Positions 43,945-52,663 of a stretch of 64,000 nucleotides of DNA are shown one piece after another; the first letter of the stretch is position 1; each line of letters starts with the position of its first letter. The DNA is taken from contig NZ_JACHIU010000001.1 of assembly GCF_014207705.1 (NCBI RefSeq), positions 620,001 through 684,000 on the forward strand. The letters are read 5' to 3'. Made by a program: the position numbers and the translations under genes. The notes beneath the pieces were generated by a model. That model was not told where the DNA came from and did not search any database. It worked only from the letters and a program-made list of their open reading frames with translations. Source of the stretch: Sphaerisporangium rubeum. GTDB lineage: Bacteria > Actinomycetota > Actinomycetes > Streptosporangiales > Streptosporangiaceae.

Positions 43945-46900
43945 TTACTCCTCATGGTTCGGAGGGGCTTCCTCAAGCCAGGCCGGTATGTCCTGACCCG
44001 TGATCTTGCGGAACGTTTCACGGAACGCGGTGACGTCTTCCCCGTAAGCATCTCGCAGCTGCTCAGCGGCCCTCATCATGAGGCTCTGCGTGTGGTCCGC
44101 CAGGTAGGCGTTGCGGTTGAGTCTGGCGACTTCGCGGCGTAGGCGGGTGACCTCTTCGGAGATCCTTTTCGCTTCGTGGCGTAGTCCGACGCTCGTGAGC
44201 CGGATCGCGTGGTTGCGAAGCGACCTGACCAGTTCGGGTAGGTAGGCGTTGCGGTTGAGGCGGGTGAGTTTGCGGTAAAGGCGGACGGCTTCTTTGGAGA
44301 TGCGTAGTGCTTCGAGTTGGTGTCCGGCTTCCGCGAGTGAGATCGCGTGGTTGTTCAGTGAACTGGCCAGGTCGGGTAGGTAGGCGTTGTGGTTGGTTCG
44401 GAGGAGTTCGCGGCGTATGCCGATGGATTCTTCCGACACGCTTAGCGCTTCGGGGTGTTGTCCGACTAAGGCGAGTACGTTCGCGTGGGTGTTCAGTGAG
44501 CCTGCCAGGTGGGGTAGGTAGGCGTCGCGGTTGAGCCGGGTGAGTTCGCGGTAGAGGTCGAGCGCTTCTTCGGAGATGAGTAGTGCTTCTGGGAGTCGTC
44601 CGATCTGTGCGAGTATGTTCGCTTGGGTGTGCAGCGACAGCGCCAGGCTGGGAAGGTATGCGTCGCGGTTGAGCCGGGTGAGTTCGCGGGATAGGTTGAC
44701 GTCTTCTTCAGAGATGGGTAGCGCTTCGGAGTGTCGTCCGATTTGCGCGAGTATGTTCGCGTGATTGTGCAGCGCCATTGCCAGGTCAGGCAGGTAGGCG
44801 TCGCTGTTGATCTCGGTCAGTTGGCGGTAGAGGCTGACGGCTTCTTCGGAGACGGGTATCGCTTCTACGTTTCGGCCGACTCCTGAGAGCACATTCGTGT
44901 GGGTGTTCAGCGAGATGGCGAGCTTGGGTAGGTAGGCGTCGCGGTTGAGCAGGGTGAGTTCGCGGCGTAGGCGGACGGCTTCTTCGGAGACGGGTACCGC
45001 TTCGATACTTCGTCCGGTTTCCGCGAGCGCGGTCGCGTAGGTGTTCAGCGACATCGCAAGGCCGGGGAGGTAGGTGTCGCGGTCGAGTCGGGTGAGTTCG
45101 CGGTTCAGGCGGACGGCTTCTTCGGAGACGGGTAGCGCTTCGGTGCGTCGTCCGGTTTCCGCGAGCCTGTTCGCGAGGTTGTTCAGCGAGCCGGCCAGGT
45201 CGGGTAGGTGCACGTCGCGGTTGAGCCGGGTGAGTTCGCGGTTCAGGCGGACGGCTTCTTCTGAGACGGGTACCGCTTCGGTGTGCTGCCCGATGTCCGC
45301 GAGCCGGATCCCGTAGTTGTTCAGCGAGCCGGCCAGGCCGGGTAGGTAGGCGTCGCGGTCGAGGCCGGTGAGGTCGCGGTACAGGGTGGTGAGGACCTCG
45401 GTGACGGTCGTGTTGAAGCGGGCCAGGCTGATGGAGGTGTCGGGGAGTAGGTCATTGGCGAGGGAGATCTGGTGGCTCAGGGCCTCTGGGTTGTCGGTGG
45501 CGAGGGCCTGAAGGCCGGGGAGGAGGAGGGAACGGTGTCCGGAGGCCACGGCCAGCAGGGGAGCGGCTGTGGCGAACGGGTCGGGGTGGGTGGTGATCAC
45601 ATCGGTGATCGCTTTGGTCACCGTGTCGGTGAAGGGAGGGTGAGTGGCGGTGCGGATCAGGGTGAACAGGGACGATTGTGCGGTTTCCAGGTCGTTGACC
45701 AAGGCGGCGATCTCGGCGGGTAGCCCGGTGTGGTCGGGTCGGAAGGGCTCGCCGGCGGGGGGTGGGGTGAGGATGTCGCCGAGGAGGTGCTCGGCCAGGC
45801 GGTCGGGCTGGATGTGGCCGAGGGCCAGGCTCTGGTTCGGAGGTGGGTACAGCGAGCCCAGCCAGTAGAGGATGTCGCCGGTGTGGCCAGGGCCGGGGTG
45901 ACTCGGGGTGGCCAGCGCGGCGAGGGATCTGGCGGTGGAGGTGTCGCAGGGGCCCAGCAGGATCAAGGCCGCGACGCAGCGTTCCAGAGCGTGCCAGGAC
46001 TGGCGGTGACGTACGTGGGGGGAGGTGGCGGTGGACAGGACGCCGGGGTCGAAGAGTCCGCAAGTGGCGGCTACGCGTTTGAGGTAGTCGCGTTCGTGGA
46101 CGACCAGTTGGTGTTCGGGGCGGGTGGTGAGGGTGCGTTCTTGTCCGGTGGCCGCGTGGAGAAGGTCGAGCAGTGCGGTCATCTGGAGGGTGAGCGCGTT
46201 GGCGGAGGTGGACGGCAGGGTGGGTGGGGTGGTGGAAAGGTCCGCTGCCAGGCGGGGCCAGGGGTGTCGTGGTGGATGGCCGATGGCCGGTTGAGGAAGG
46301 TTCGGGAGGGCTTCGGCCAGGTCGGTGACCGCGGCCCGGTACAGGTCGTGCCGGTCGGTCTCGGTGTCTCCCAGCGGGGGAAGCGGCCAGTGGGGTGCCG
46401 CGGGTTCGCCTAGCAGGTCGGTGATACCGGTCCACCAGGCTCCGGGGGTGCGGGCCAGGAGCAGCACCCGGACGGGATGGGTGGGTGACGCCGTGCTCAG
46501 GGCTTCGATGAGTGCGTCGACGAAACCGGGGTGGGCTTCGGCGTAGTCGCAGATGACCAGTACGGGGGTGGCCAGAGTGCGGGCTCGGTCGGCGAGTCTG
46601 TGTGCTCGGGTTCTGTGCTGGTCGTCGCTGAGCGGCTGGGGTGGGGGTTTGACGGTGAAGGCGACGGCCCAGTCGGGCCTGGTGACGTTGTGGGGTGACT
46701 CAGGGGGGAGGTGGGTCTCGCCTTGGCTGCCTGTGGTCGTGGTGCGCGCGAACTCCCGGGCCAGGCGGGTCTTGCCTTGGCCGCCTTCCGCGGTGATCAG
46801 TGCTACCGAGAAGTGGAGAGTGGGGTCGTCGCGCCAGGTGGTCAGGCGGTCGAGCATGTCGGGTCGGGGGTGGAAGCGGACGACCTCGGCCGCGGCGGCC

Positions 46901-47676
46901 AGCAGTGAGCCGGGGGTCTCGGCGGGGGCCTTTCGCAGGTCGGTGGTGATCACGTCGGTGAGGCCGGCCAGTTCCACCGGCTCTGTGATCGGTGAGATGC
47001 CGGTGTCCGCGCGGACCAGGCTCGCGAACTCCTCGTCGGTGACGAAGTCGTGAACGGGTCTGGCGTGCAGGCGTTTGTTGCCGAAGAGGCGGTCATCGAG
47101 AATCATCACGCCGAGGACCAACCCGCCGTGCAGCACCGCTGTGCCGGAGGCGCCGGGCCAGAGGCGGTCCTCTTGCTTGGCATTGTGGTGGTCCGGGTCG
47201 TCGCGGTATCGGCCGTGGTGCGGTTCCGGTGCGGCGTCCTGGTCCAGTACGTGGCAGCCGCCTGGGCCGGTGGACCAGGGACGGATCGTGCCGCCTAGTT
47301 GCTCGATGCCTCGCTCGGTGTCGTCGTACCGTGCGAAGCGGGGGAAGCCCATTCCGGAATAGGTCACCGGCTCGGTGCCGGTCAGACGGCCCCAGCGGAC
47401 TGTGCCTGCTTGGGTGGGTCGTTCCAGTCGGAGCAGCGCTACGTCCAGGTCCGGATGCTGCCAGCACACCCTGGCCAGGATCGGGCTGGTCTGTGCGCCT
47501 GTGTGCCGTGGATGTCCCAGACGTACCTGGATGCGGGGGAAGTCTCCCGCATCATCTGCCACGACGTGGCGGGCCGTCAGGACCAGACGCGGGCCGATCA
47601 GATAGCCGGAGCCGCACTTCTTCACCAGGGTGTCGGTGCCGGCGCGGATGTCGGCCAGCCGGGCCGGGTCCATCAC
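43945..47676 (-). CDS. Trypsin-like peptidase / P-loop NTPase / TPR conflict-system protein
   Basis: A 1243-aa fusion. Residues 1-200 are a trypsin-like domain with H37 (LTARHVV), D78 (PDLDVALLRL) and S177 (WPGASGTAV), all three triad positions kept. A STAND-type NTPase follows with Walker A EGGQGKT (297-303) and a Walker B-like VLVICDYAE. A helical region leads to nine 46-residue TPR-like repeats (774-1187). There is no signal peptide, so the protease works inside the cell, presumably switched by the NTPase when the repeats sense a target. The start overlaps the trypco2 stop (GTG 47676 or ATG 47673). The two genes form a known co-occurring pair; the trigger and target are unknown. Confidence 0.88.
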   Translation of the reverse strand: MMDPARLADIRAGTDTLVKKCGSGYLIGPRLVLTARHVVADDAGDFPRIQVRLGHPRHTGAQTSPILARVCWQHPDLDVALLRLERPTQAGTVRWGRLTGTEPVTYSGMGFPRFARYDDTERGIEQLGGTIRPWSTGPGGCHVLDQDAAPEPHHGRYRDDPDHHNAKQEDRLWPGASGTAVLHGGLVLGVMILDDRLFGNKRLHARPVHDFVTDEEFASLVRADTGISPITEPVELAGLTDVITTDLRKAPAETPGSLLAAAAEVVRFHPRPDMLDRLTTWRDDPTLHFSVALITAEGGQGKTRLAREFARTTTTGSQGETHLPPESPHNVTRPDWAVAFTVKPPPQPLSDDQHRTRAHRLADRARTLATPVLVICDYAEAHPGFVDALIEALSTASPTHPVRVLLLARTPGAWWTGITDLLGEPAAPHWPLPPLGDTETDRHDLYRAAVTDLAEALPNLPQPAIGHPPRHPWPRLAADLSTTPPTLPSTSANALTLQMTALLDLLHAATGQERTLTTRPEHQLVVHERDYLKRVAATCGLFDPGVLSTATSPHVRHRQSWHALERCVAALILLGPCDTSTARSLAALATPSHPGPGHTGDILYWLGSLYPPPNQSLALGHIQPDRLAEHLLGDILTPPPAGEPFRPDHTGLPAEIAALVNDLETAQSSLFTLIRTATHPPFTDTVTKAITDVITTHPDPFATAAPLLAVASGHRSLLLPGLQALATDNPEALSHQISLANDLLPDTSISLARFNTTVTEVLTTLYRDLTGLDRDAYLPGLAGSLNNYGIRLADIGQHTEAVPVSEEAVRLNRELTRLNRDVHLPDLAGSLNNLANRLAETGRRTEALPVSEEAVRLNRELTRLDRDTYLPGLAMSLNTYATALAETGRSIEAVPVSEEAVRLRRELTLLNRDAYLPKLAISLNTHTNVLSGVGRNVEAIPVSEEAVSLYRQLTEINSDAYLPDLAMALHNHANILAQIGRHSEALPISEEDVNLSRELTRLNRDAYLPSLALSLHTQANILAQIGRLPEALLISEEALDLYRELTRLNRDAYLPHLAGSLNTHANVLALVGQHPEALSVSEESIGIRRELLRTNHNAYLPDLASSLNNHAISLAEAGHQLEALRISKEAVRLYRKLTRLNRNAYLPELVRSLRNHAIRLTSVGLRHEAKRISEEVTRLRREVARLNRNAYLADHTQSLMMRAAEQLRDAYGEDVTAFRETFRKITGQDIPAWLEEAPPNHEE
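44116..45357 (-). repeat. Nine tandem 138-bp units coding 46-residue TPR-like repeats
   Basis: Nine contiguous in-frame copies with consensus RDAYLPxLAxSLNxHAxxLA, then xxGRxxEALPxSEEAVxLYR and ELTRLN, plus a degenerate tenth. Spacing is exactly 138 bp between the GTAGG-GCGTCGCGGTT landmarks. Neighbouring copies are similar at DNA level, so the array could change copy number by recombination. Confidence 0.9.
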
Positions 47677-47993
47677 TCGTCCCAGGGATGTGCTTCTTCG
47701 TCGGCGAATTCGAGATGTCGGCTCCCGAGGGCCGCGTCCATGACGTTCAGCCGGAGTGTCAACCGGTGGGTCGAGCCGCGAGCGATCTTTCCTTCGGCAT
47801 TTCCCTCAGCTCCGATCGCGAGAACGCCGAACGACGCCTTGGCCGAGCCTTCCTTGCGAAGCTCGACGAGGAACTCCACCTCCACCTCGGTGACCTCGAA
47901 ACGGAGTTGCTGGTCGGCTCCGGCGTCTTGCGCCTCTCCCAGTTCAGTGCGTAACTGCTCGATCGCTTCGGCAAGTCCGATGCGCGCCGCCAT
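47673..47993 (-). CDS. Trypco2 (trypsin-co-occurring domain 2) family protein
   Basis: A 106-aa protein. IGLAEAIEQLRTELGEAQ is the N-terminal helix and LRFEVTEVEVEFLVELRKE the central strands; GKIARGSTHRLTLRLNVMD completes the pattern of trypco2 proteins, which are encoded beside trypsin-like NTPase fusions. ATG 47993 follows GGGGAGGAACT. Its stop overlaps the start of the large protease gene, so a stoichiometric complex is likely. It may be the substrate or activator of the protease; this is inferred from co-occurrence. Confidence 0.85.
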   Translation of the reverse strand: MAARIGLAEAIEQLRTELGEAQDAGADQQLRFEVTEVEVEFLVELRKEGSAKASFGVLAIGAEGNAEGKIARGSTHRLTLRLNVMDAALGSRHLEFADEEAHPWDE

Positions 47994-48163
47994 AGTTCCT
48001 CCCCGCCTATGTCGAGCCTTCGCGTCAAGTCTCTCCGATCTTCCGCACTTCGTGCCGGGACAATCACCGAACCGGCATGTGTGGGGCCTCATGGTTGCGT
48101 GAAGGCCCCGGACGCTCGGATGAGGCCCGTCCCCGTTCTCGAAGTTCTCGAAGTTCTCGAACG

Positions 48164-48877
48164 TCAGTCTCGTCGGACGGGGGCCGTGCCGTTGCCGGCT
48201 GTCGGGATGAGGGCCTGGATCTCGGTGGCGATCAGGAGCTCGGCGTCCAGGCCCATGGCGGTGAAGGCGCCGGCGAGCTCGAGGGAGACGAGGCCGTGGA
48301 TCCGGGACCAGGTCAGTACGCCGTGGCGTAGGGCCGGTGGGGTGATTCGGCTGGAGGCGCCTAGTGCGTGCCGCCAGCGGAGCAACGACTCGTCCAGGGG
48401 GGTGGCGTCGCCGGGGGCTGGGGGGGAGAGGTCCTGGAGGGCTTCCAGGAGGACGAGCATGGCTTGGTTGACCGCGGTGACGCCTTCTGGTGGGTCCTGT
48501 GCGGAGGGGCGGTCGGAGAACAGCATCGCGTAGCGGCGTGGGTGGGTCAGGGCCCAGTGGCGCCAGGCGTGGACGATCGCGGCGATCCTGCTTGGGGCGT
48601 CCTCGGCTGGTCCGGTGGTCGCGGCGGAGGCGACGGTGGTGCCGAGGTCGGTGTAGGCGTCGACCACCAGTGCGTCCAGCAGGGCTTCGCGGGACGAGAA
48701 GTAGCGGTACAGGGCCGGGGGGCTCATGCCCATGGCCTTGCTCACCGCGGCTATGGACACCTCGTCGGTACCGCCGCTGTCGAGCAGTCCGAAGGCGCGT
48801 TCCTTGATTTCCTCGGTGGTCTGCCTTCGGAGCCGTTCGCGGCGGGACAGGTGGCCGGTGTCGGCGTCCATGGACAT
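48164..48877 (-). CDS. TetR-family regulator
   Basis: A 237-aa repressor. TEEIKERAFGLLDSGGTDEVSIAAVSKAMGMSPPALYRYFSSREALL is the DNA-binding domain, and the C-terminal domain has the WRHWALTHPRRYAMLFSDRP pattern of the WHG/TetR_C_13 group. The ATG at 48877 is the start. It is divergent from a small membrane protein gene, with the inverted repeat TACGGT-5-ACCGTA between. Three GTTCTCGAA copies lie just after its stop. Confidence 0.9.
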   Translation of the reverse strand: MSMDADTGHLSRRERLRRQTTEEIKERAFGLLDSGGTDEVSIAAVSKAMGMSPPALYRYFSSREALLDALVVDAYTDLGTTVASAATTGPAEDAPSRIAAIVHAWRHWALTHPRRYAMLFSDRPSAQDPPEGVTAVNQAMLVLLEALQDLSPPAPGDATPLDESLLRWRHALGASSRITPPALRHGVLTWSRIHGLVSLELAGAFTAMGLDAELLIATEIQALIPTAGNGTAPVRRD

Positions 48878-48919
48878 GAGTCGAAGTGTAGTGGCGTTGC
48901 TTTGGCTACGGATCGACGC

Positions 48920-48936
48920 TACGGTTAATGACCGTA
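48920..48936. promoter_or_regulatory. Candidate TetR operator in the divergent gap
   Basis: TACGGT-TAATG-ACCGTA, six-bp perfect arms with a five-bp spacer, lies 43 bp upstream of the TetR start and 87 bp upstream of the membrane protein gene. Confidence 0.5.
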
Positions 48937-49022
48937 ACTGAAGCTAATCGGCGTCGCTGTCGGATGGGCTGCCTGCGGCTCGCGCGTCGGCGCGACGTCC
49001 ACCTTCCACAAGAGGAGTTCTC

Positions 49023-49442
49023 ATGAGCGTTGACGTCGGCGTTCCGGCCGTCACTCGGCCGGCTGCCTGGGCCGACCGGGTCGGACGGGTACTGATGGGG
49101 ATGGACGGGATCGCGACACTCGTCGCGTTCGCGGGATCGATCTCGATCATGCTGAACGTGTCGGACGACCGGGTCATCACCGAGGCGTGGCGGACGTTCG
49201 CCTACGTCGTCTTCGCCGGGCTGTGGTTCATCTTGGCCATCGAACCGCGCCGGCAGTGGGGCCTGTGGGAACTGCTGATCGCTCAGAAGCTCGCGATCAC
49301 CGTCTACGCGTTCGCGAGGTGGGACATGCCGGACGCACCGATGACCGCCTTCATCGATCTCGCCGTCACGGTGACGACCGTGATCGCCTACGTGCTGTGC
49401 CGGGGCTGGTCGAGCTGGCGGACCGGCGTCTCCGGCCGGTGA
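49023..49442 (+). CDS. Small four-helix membrane protein
   Basis: A 139-aa integral membrane protein with four hydrophobic segments (about 28-48, 58-76, 84-98 and 107-127) separated by short loops. No family is recognised with confidence. The ATG at 49023 follows GAGGAG. It is divergent from, and likely repressed by, the adjacent TetR protein, which suggests a role in export or stress response. The function is unknown. Confidence 0.78.
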   Translation: MSVDVGVPAVTRPAAWADRVGRVLMGMDGIATLVAFAGSISIMLNVSDDRVITEAWRTFAYVVFAGLWFILAIEPRRQWGLWELLIAQKLAITVYAFARWDMPDAPMTAFIDLAVTVTTVIAYVLCRGWSSWRTGVSGR

Positions 49443-49556
49443 ACGGCGTACGGTCCGCCGGGCCGCGGCGTCCTGCCGCGAAACAGGTCGCCGGTGGCCC
49501 GGCATGAAGGTGATGGGGAGACCAGGCGCCGACGCGAGTGATGGTGGCGGGGTCCG

Positions 49557-50066
49557 TCACGCGGGGACGGAGATTCCTATGCCGCCGGGGGTGTCGGCGC
49601 CGTAGCGGGCGATCTCCTTTTGGATGTCCAGAGGACGGATCTTGGAGCGGCCGGCGAGGGTTTCGTCGGTGAGGAGGCTTGCGGGGACGAGCCAGGAGAC
49701 CTCGAATTCGAGGCCGTCGGGGTCCTTGGCGTAGAGGGCCTTTGTGGTGGAGTGGTCGGAGGCGCCTGCCAGTGCGCCTAGGTCGGTGAGTTTGGTGGCG
49801 GTTCGCTGGAGGTCGTCGAGGGTTTCGACCTCCCAGGCGAGGTGGTAGAGGCCTACCGTGGCGCGGCCGGCTTGGGAGGCTGTGGCTTGGGGGCCTATCT
49901 GGAAGAGGCCGAGGTCGTGGTCGTTCTGGGAGGCGGGGGCCTGGAGGAAGGCGGCGCCTGGCATGGACATGACTACGCGGAAGCCCAGGGCTTCCTGGTA
50001 GAAGGCGACACTGCGGTCCACGTCGCGGACGTAGAGGACGGCGTGGTTGAGGCGGCGGACGGCCAT
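49557..50066 (-). CDS. VOC-family (glyoxalase/extradiol dioxygenase-like) protein
   Basis: A 169-aa vicinal-oxygen-chelate protein. RRLNHAVLYVRDVDRSVAFYQEALGFRVV begins the first beta-alpha-beta-beta-beta module with a metal-ligand His, LYHLAWEVETLDDL begins the second with another His, and DPDGLEFEVSW carries the ligand Glu. This resembles CatE/extradiol-type VOC proteins, but the substrate is unknown. ATG 50066 follows GGGAGG. It is isolated between a membrane protein gene and the xylose regulator. Confidence 0.85.
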   Translation of the reverse strand: MAVRRLNHAVLYVRDVDRSVAFYQEALGFRVVMSMPGAAFLQAPASQNDHDLGLFQIGPQATASQAGRATVGLYHLAWEVETLDDLQRTATKLTDLGALAGASDHSTTKALYAKDPDGLEFEVSWLVPASLLTDETLAGRSKIRPLDIQKEIARYGADTPGGIGISVPA

Positions 50067-50189
50067 GGGTCCTCCCAGGAAGTAGTTCAACTCTCAACTA
50101 AATCTAGTCGATGGATGCACGGGGTGCGTAGGAGAGGTGAGGAGGTGGGGCACTGGTCGAGACGCGTGATCAGAGGGAAGTGGAGCGGG

Positions 50190-51368
50190 TCATGGGGTGG
50201 GGGTGGTGAGGGGGGATTCGATGTGGGGCATGGGGTCGGCTATCACCTGTTGGATCACTGAGCCGGCGGCGCCTAAGGGGGCGGCATTGGTGCCGGCGGC
50301 GGAGACGATCAAGGTGGGGACCTTGGGGTGCATCTGGTTGAGGCGGTCGTGGAGAGTTCTGGCGGCGGGGGTGGAGATCCAGGGGAACAAGGGGGCGTAG
50401 ATGCCGCCGAGGACGATGGTGTCGGGGTCGAAGAGGTTGACGGCGGTGGTGAGGGCTATGCCTAAGGCGGTGCCGGCTTGGGTGCAGGCGGTGACGGCTT
50501 CGGGGTCGGAGGCTTGGAGGCGGGTCACCAGGTCGCTGAGGGTCTGGCCGCTGGACAGCAGGGCATCCTGGCCGGCGTAGCGTTCCAGGCAGCCGGAGCC
50601 GCCGCAGCGGCAAGGGGGGCCGTCGGGGGTGACGACGACGTGGCCGAGTTCGCCGGCGAAGCCGTGTGCGCCGCGGAAAAGGTCGCCGGCGACGACCAGG
50701 CCGGCGCCGATGCCGATCTCACCGGAGACGTGGAGGAAGTCTCCGAGGGACGGGCCGTGGCCGAACCACAGTTCGCCGAGCGCGGCGAGGTTGGCTTCGT
50801 TGTCGACGGTCACGGGGAGGGGGAGGTCGAGGATGTCGGTGACGGCGACGTCGTGCCAGCCGAGGTTGGGTGCGCGGTGGACGGCGCCGGTGGCGGGGTT
50901 CACCGGGCCGGGGAGGGCCACCACGGCGCCGGCGATGGTCAGGCCGAGGGTTGCGGCCTCGGTGAGGACGGTGGTGGCGAGGGAGCGGAGGAGGGCTATG
51001 GCCTCGGACGGGGGGAGGGAACGGTTGTCCACAGGGTGGGTGCGGGTGACGCGGATCTCGCGGGTGAGGTCCACCAGGCAGGCGGCCAGGTAGTCGACGT
51101 TGATCTCCAGGCCGAGAGCGGCGACGCGGTGGCCGCTGAGGCGGACGGCGGTGCCGGGCCGGCCGCGTTCGCCGTCGCGGACGGCGCCGGACTCCACCGC
51201 GAGGCCGGCGTCGATGAGGTCGCCGACGAGCTTCGACACGGTGGTCTTGGTCAGGCCGGTGCCGTCGGCGAGCGCGGCGCGGGTCAGGGGGCCGTGGCGG
51301 TCGAGTTCGCCGAGGACGAGCGCGAGGTTGCCCGCGCGCATCGTTCCGTGCCGTAGGGCCTGCGCCAT
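50190..51368 (-). CDS. xylR: ROK-family xylose repressor (XylR-like)
   Basis: A 392-aa ROK repressor. The N-terminal winged helix is RHGPLTRAALADGTGLTKTTVSKLVGDLIDAGLA. The ROK domain has AALGLEINVDYLAACLVDL, an EIGIGAGLVVAGDLFRGAHGFAGELGHVVV block, and the zinc motif CRCGGSGCLE. Xylose or xylulose would relieve binding. ATG 51368 has GGAGAG upstream. It diverges from xylA across an ATTTAGTC/GACTAAAT operator that closely matches the XylR-type consensus half-site TTAGT, so autoregulation and control of xylAB are expected. Confidence 0.92.
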   Translation of the reverse strand: MAQALRHGTMRAGNLALVLGELDRHGPLTRAALADGTGLTKTTVSKLVGDLIDAGLAVESGAVRDGERGRPGTAVRLSGHRVAALGLEINVDYLAACLVDLTREIRVTRTHPVDNRSLPPSEAIALLRSLATTVLTEAATLGLTIAGAVVALPGPVNPATGAVHRAPNLGWHDVAVTDILDLPLPVTVDNEANLAALGELWFGHGPSLGDFLHVSGEIGIGAGLVVAGDLFRGAHGFAGELGHVVVTPDGPPCRCGGSGCLERYAGQDALLSSGQTLSDLVTRLQASDPEAVTACTQAGTALGIALTTAVNLFDPDTIVLGGIYAPLFPWISTPAARTLHDRLNQMHPKVPTLIVSAAGTNAAPLGAAGSVIQQVIADPMPHIESPLTTPTP

Positions 51369-51435
51369 CAGGGGTTCTCTCCGGCTCCGATCACAACCAG
51401 GCTCCCTTCTCCGTGAAGTCACGGACCCTTGCCTC

Positions 51436-51486
51436 TTGACCTGTCGCGCCGCGCGGCTGATATTTAGTCCACAACCTAGACTAAAT
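51436..51486 (+). promoter_or_regulatory. xylAB promoter with overlapping XylR-type operator
   Basis: TTGACC (51436-51441) and GATATT (51459-51464) form a -35/-10 pair with exactly 17-bp spacing. The operator ATTTAGTC (51462-51469), nine-bp spacer, GACTAAAT (51479-51486) overlaps the -10 and the expected transcription start, so repressor binding would exclude polymerase. Confidence 0.8.
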
Positions 51487-51511
51487 ACGTTCGAGCAGGA
51501 GATGCCAGACA

Positions 51512-52663
51512 GTGGACGCGTACACACCCAAGAAAGAAGACAAGTTCACCTTCGGTCTGTGGACGGTCGGCTGGCAGGCGCGCGACCCCTTCGGTGACGC
51601 CTCCCGGCCTCCGCTCGACCCGGTGGAGTCGGTCAACCGGCTCGCCGAGCTCGGCGCGTACGGCGTCACCTTCCACGACGACGACCTGCTTGCCACCGAG
51701 CCGGACCGGGACAAGGCCGTCGCGGCGTTCAAGAAGGCCCTGGAGGGCACGGGGCTCAAGGTCCCCATGGCCACCACCAACCTGTTCACCCACCCGGTGT
51801 TCAAGGACGGCGCGTTCACGAGCAACGACCGCGACGTGCGGCGGTACGCGCTGCGCAAGGTCATCCGCAACGTGGACCTCGCGGCGGAGCTCGGCGCCAC
51901 CACGTACGTCTGCTGGGGTGGCCGTGAGGGTGCGGAGTCCGACGCCGCCAAGGACGTCAAGGCGGCGCTCGACCGGTACAAGGAAGGGCTCGACTTCCTG
52001 TGCCAGTACGTCATCGACAAGGGCTACGACATCCGGTTCGCGCTCGAGCCGAAGCCGAACGAGCCGCGCGGCGACATCCTGCTGCCGACCATCGGCCACG
52101 CGCTCGCGCTGATCAACGACCTGGAGCACCCGGAGATGGTCGGCCTCAACCCCGAGGTCGGTCACGAGCAGATGGCCGGGCTCAACTTCGTGCACGGCAT
52201 CGCGCAGGCCCTGTGGCACGGCAAGCTCTTCCACCTCGACCTGAACGGCCAGCACGGGCCGAAGTACGACCAGGACCTCGTCTTCGGTCACGGTGACGTG
52301 AAGAGCGCGTTCTTCCTGGTGGACCTGCTGGAGAACGGCGGGTACGACGGGCCGCGGCACTTCGACTACAAGCCGCTGCGCACCGAGGACCCCGAGGACG
52401 TGTGGGTGTCGGCCGCCGCCAACATGCGGACGTACCTCATCCTGAAGGCCAAGTCGGCCGCGTTCCGCGCCGACCCCGAGGTGCAGCAGGCCCTCGCCGA
52501 CTCCCGCGTGACCGAGCTGGCGCAGCCGACCCTCGCGCCTGGTGAGACGTACGCGGACCTGGCCAAGGACGACTTCGACATCGACAAGGCGGCCGAGCGG
52601 GGGTTCCACTTCACCCACCTCAACCAGCTCGCGCTCGAGCACCTGCTCGGAGTACGCGGATGA
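51512..52663 (+). CDS. xylA: Xylose isomerase
   Basis: It converts D-xylose to D-xylulose by a metal-assisted hydride shift. The 383-aa size marks a class I actinomycete enzyme. Active-site residues are in place: H55 and D58 (FHDDDL), E179 and K181 (ALEPKP), E215 and H218 (NPEVGHEQM), D243 (HLDLNG), D253/D255 (YDQD) and D285 (HFDYKP). GTG 51512 follows AGGAGA. The stop overlaps the xylB ATG (ATGA), so the two are translationally coupled. Transcription is controlled by the divergent ROK repressor. Confidence 0.97.
   Translation: MDAYTPKKEDKFTFGLWTVGWQARDPFGDASRPPLDPVESVNRLAELGAYGVTFHDDDLLATEPDRDKAVAAFKKALEGTGLKVPMATTNLFTHPVFKDGAFTSNDRDVRRYALRKVIRNVDLAAELGATTYVCWGGREGAESDAAKDVKAALDRYKEGLDFLCQYVIDKGYDIRFALEPKPNEPRGDILLPTIGHALALINDLEHPEMVGLNPEVGHEQMAGLNFVHGIAQALWHGKLFHLDLNGQHGPKYDQDLVFGHGDVKSAFFLVDLLENGGYDGPRHFDYKPLRTEDPEDVWVSAAANMRTYLILKAKSAAFRADPEVQQALADSRVTELAQPTLAPGETYADLAKDDFDIDKAAERGFHFTHLNQLALEHLLGVRG

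Noticed and set aside
44116-45357. Regular 138-bp repeats that could be mistaken for a CRISPR or satellite
   Set aside because: Units are contiguous, in frame and coding for TPR-like repeats; there are no spacers.
48135-48161. Three tandem GTTCTCGAA copies after the TetR gene at 48164
   Set aside because: Only three copies with no neighbouring symmetry or gene start; most likely replication slippage at a gene end.
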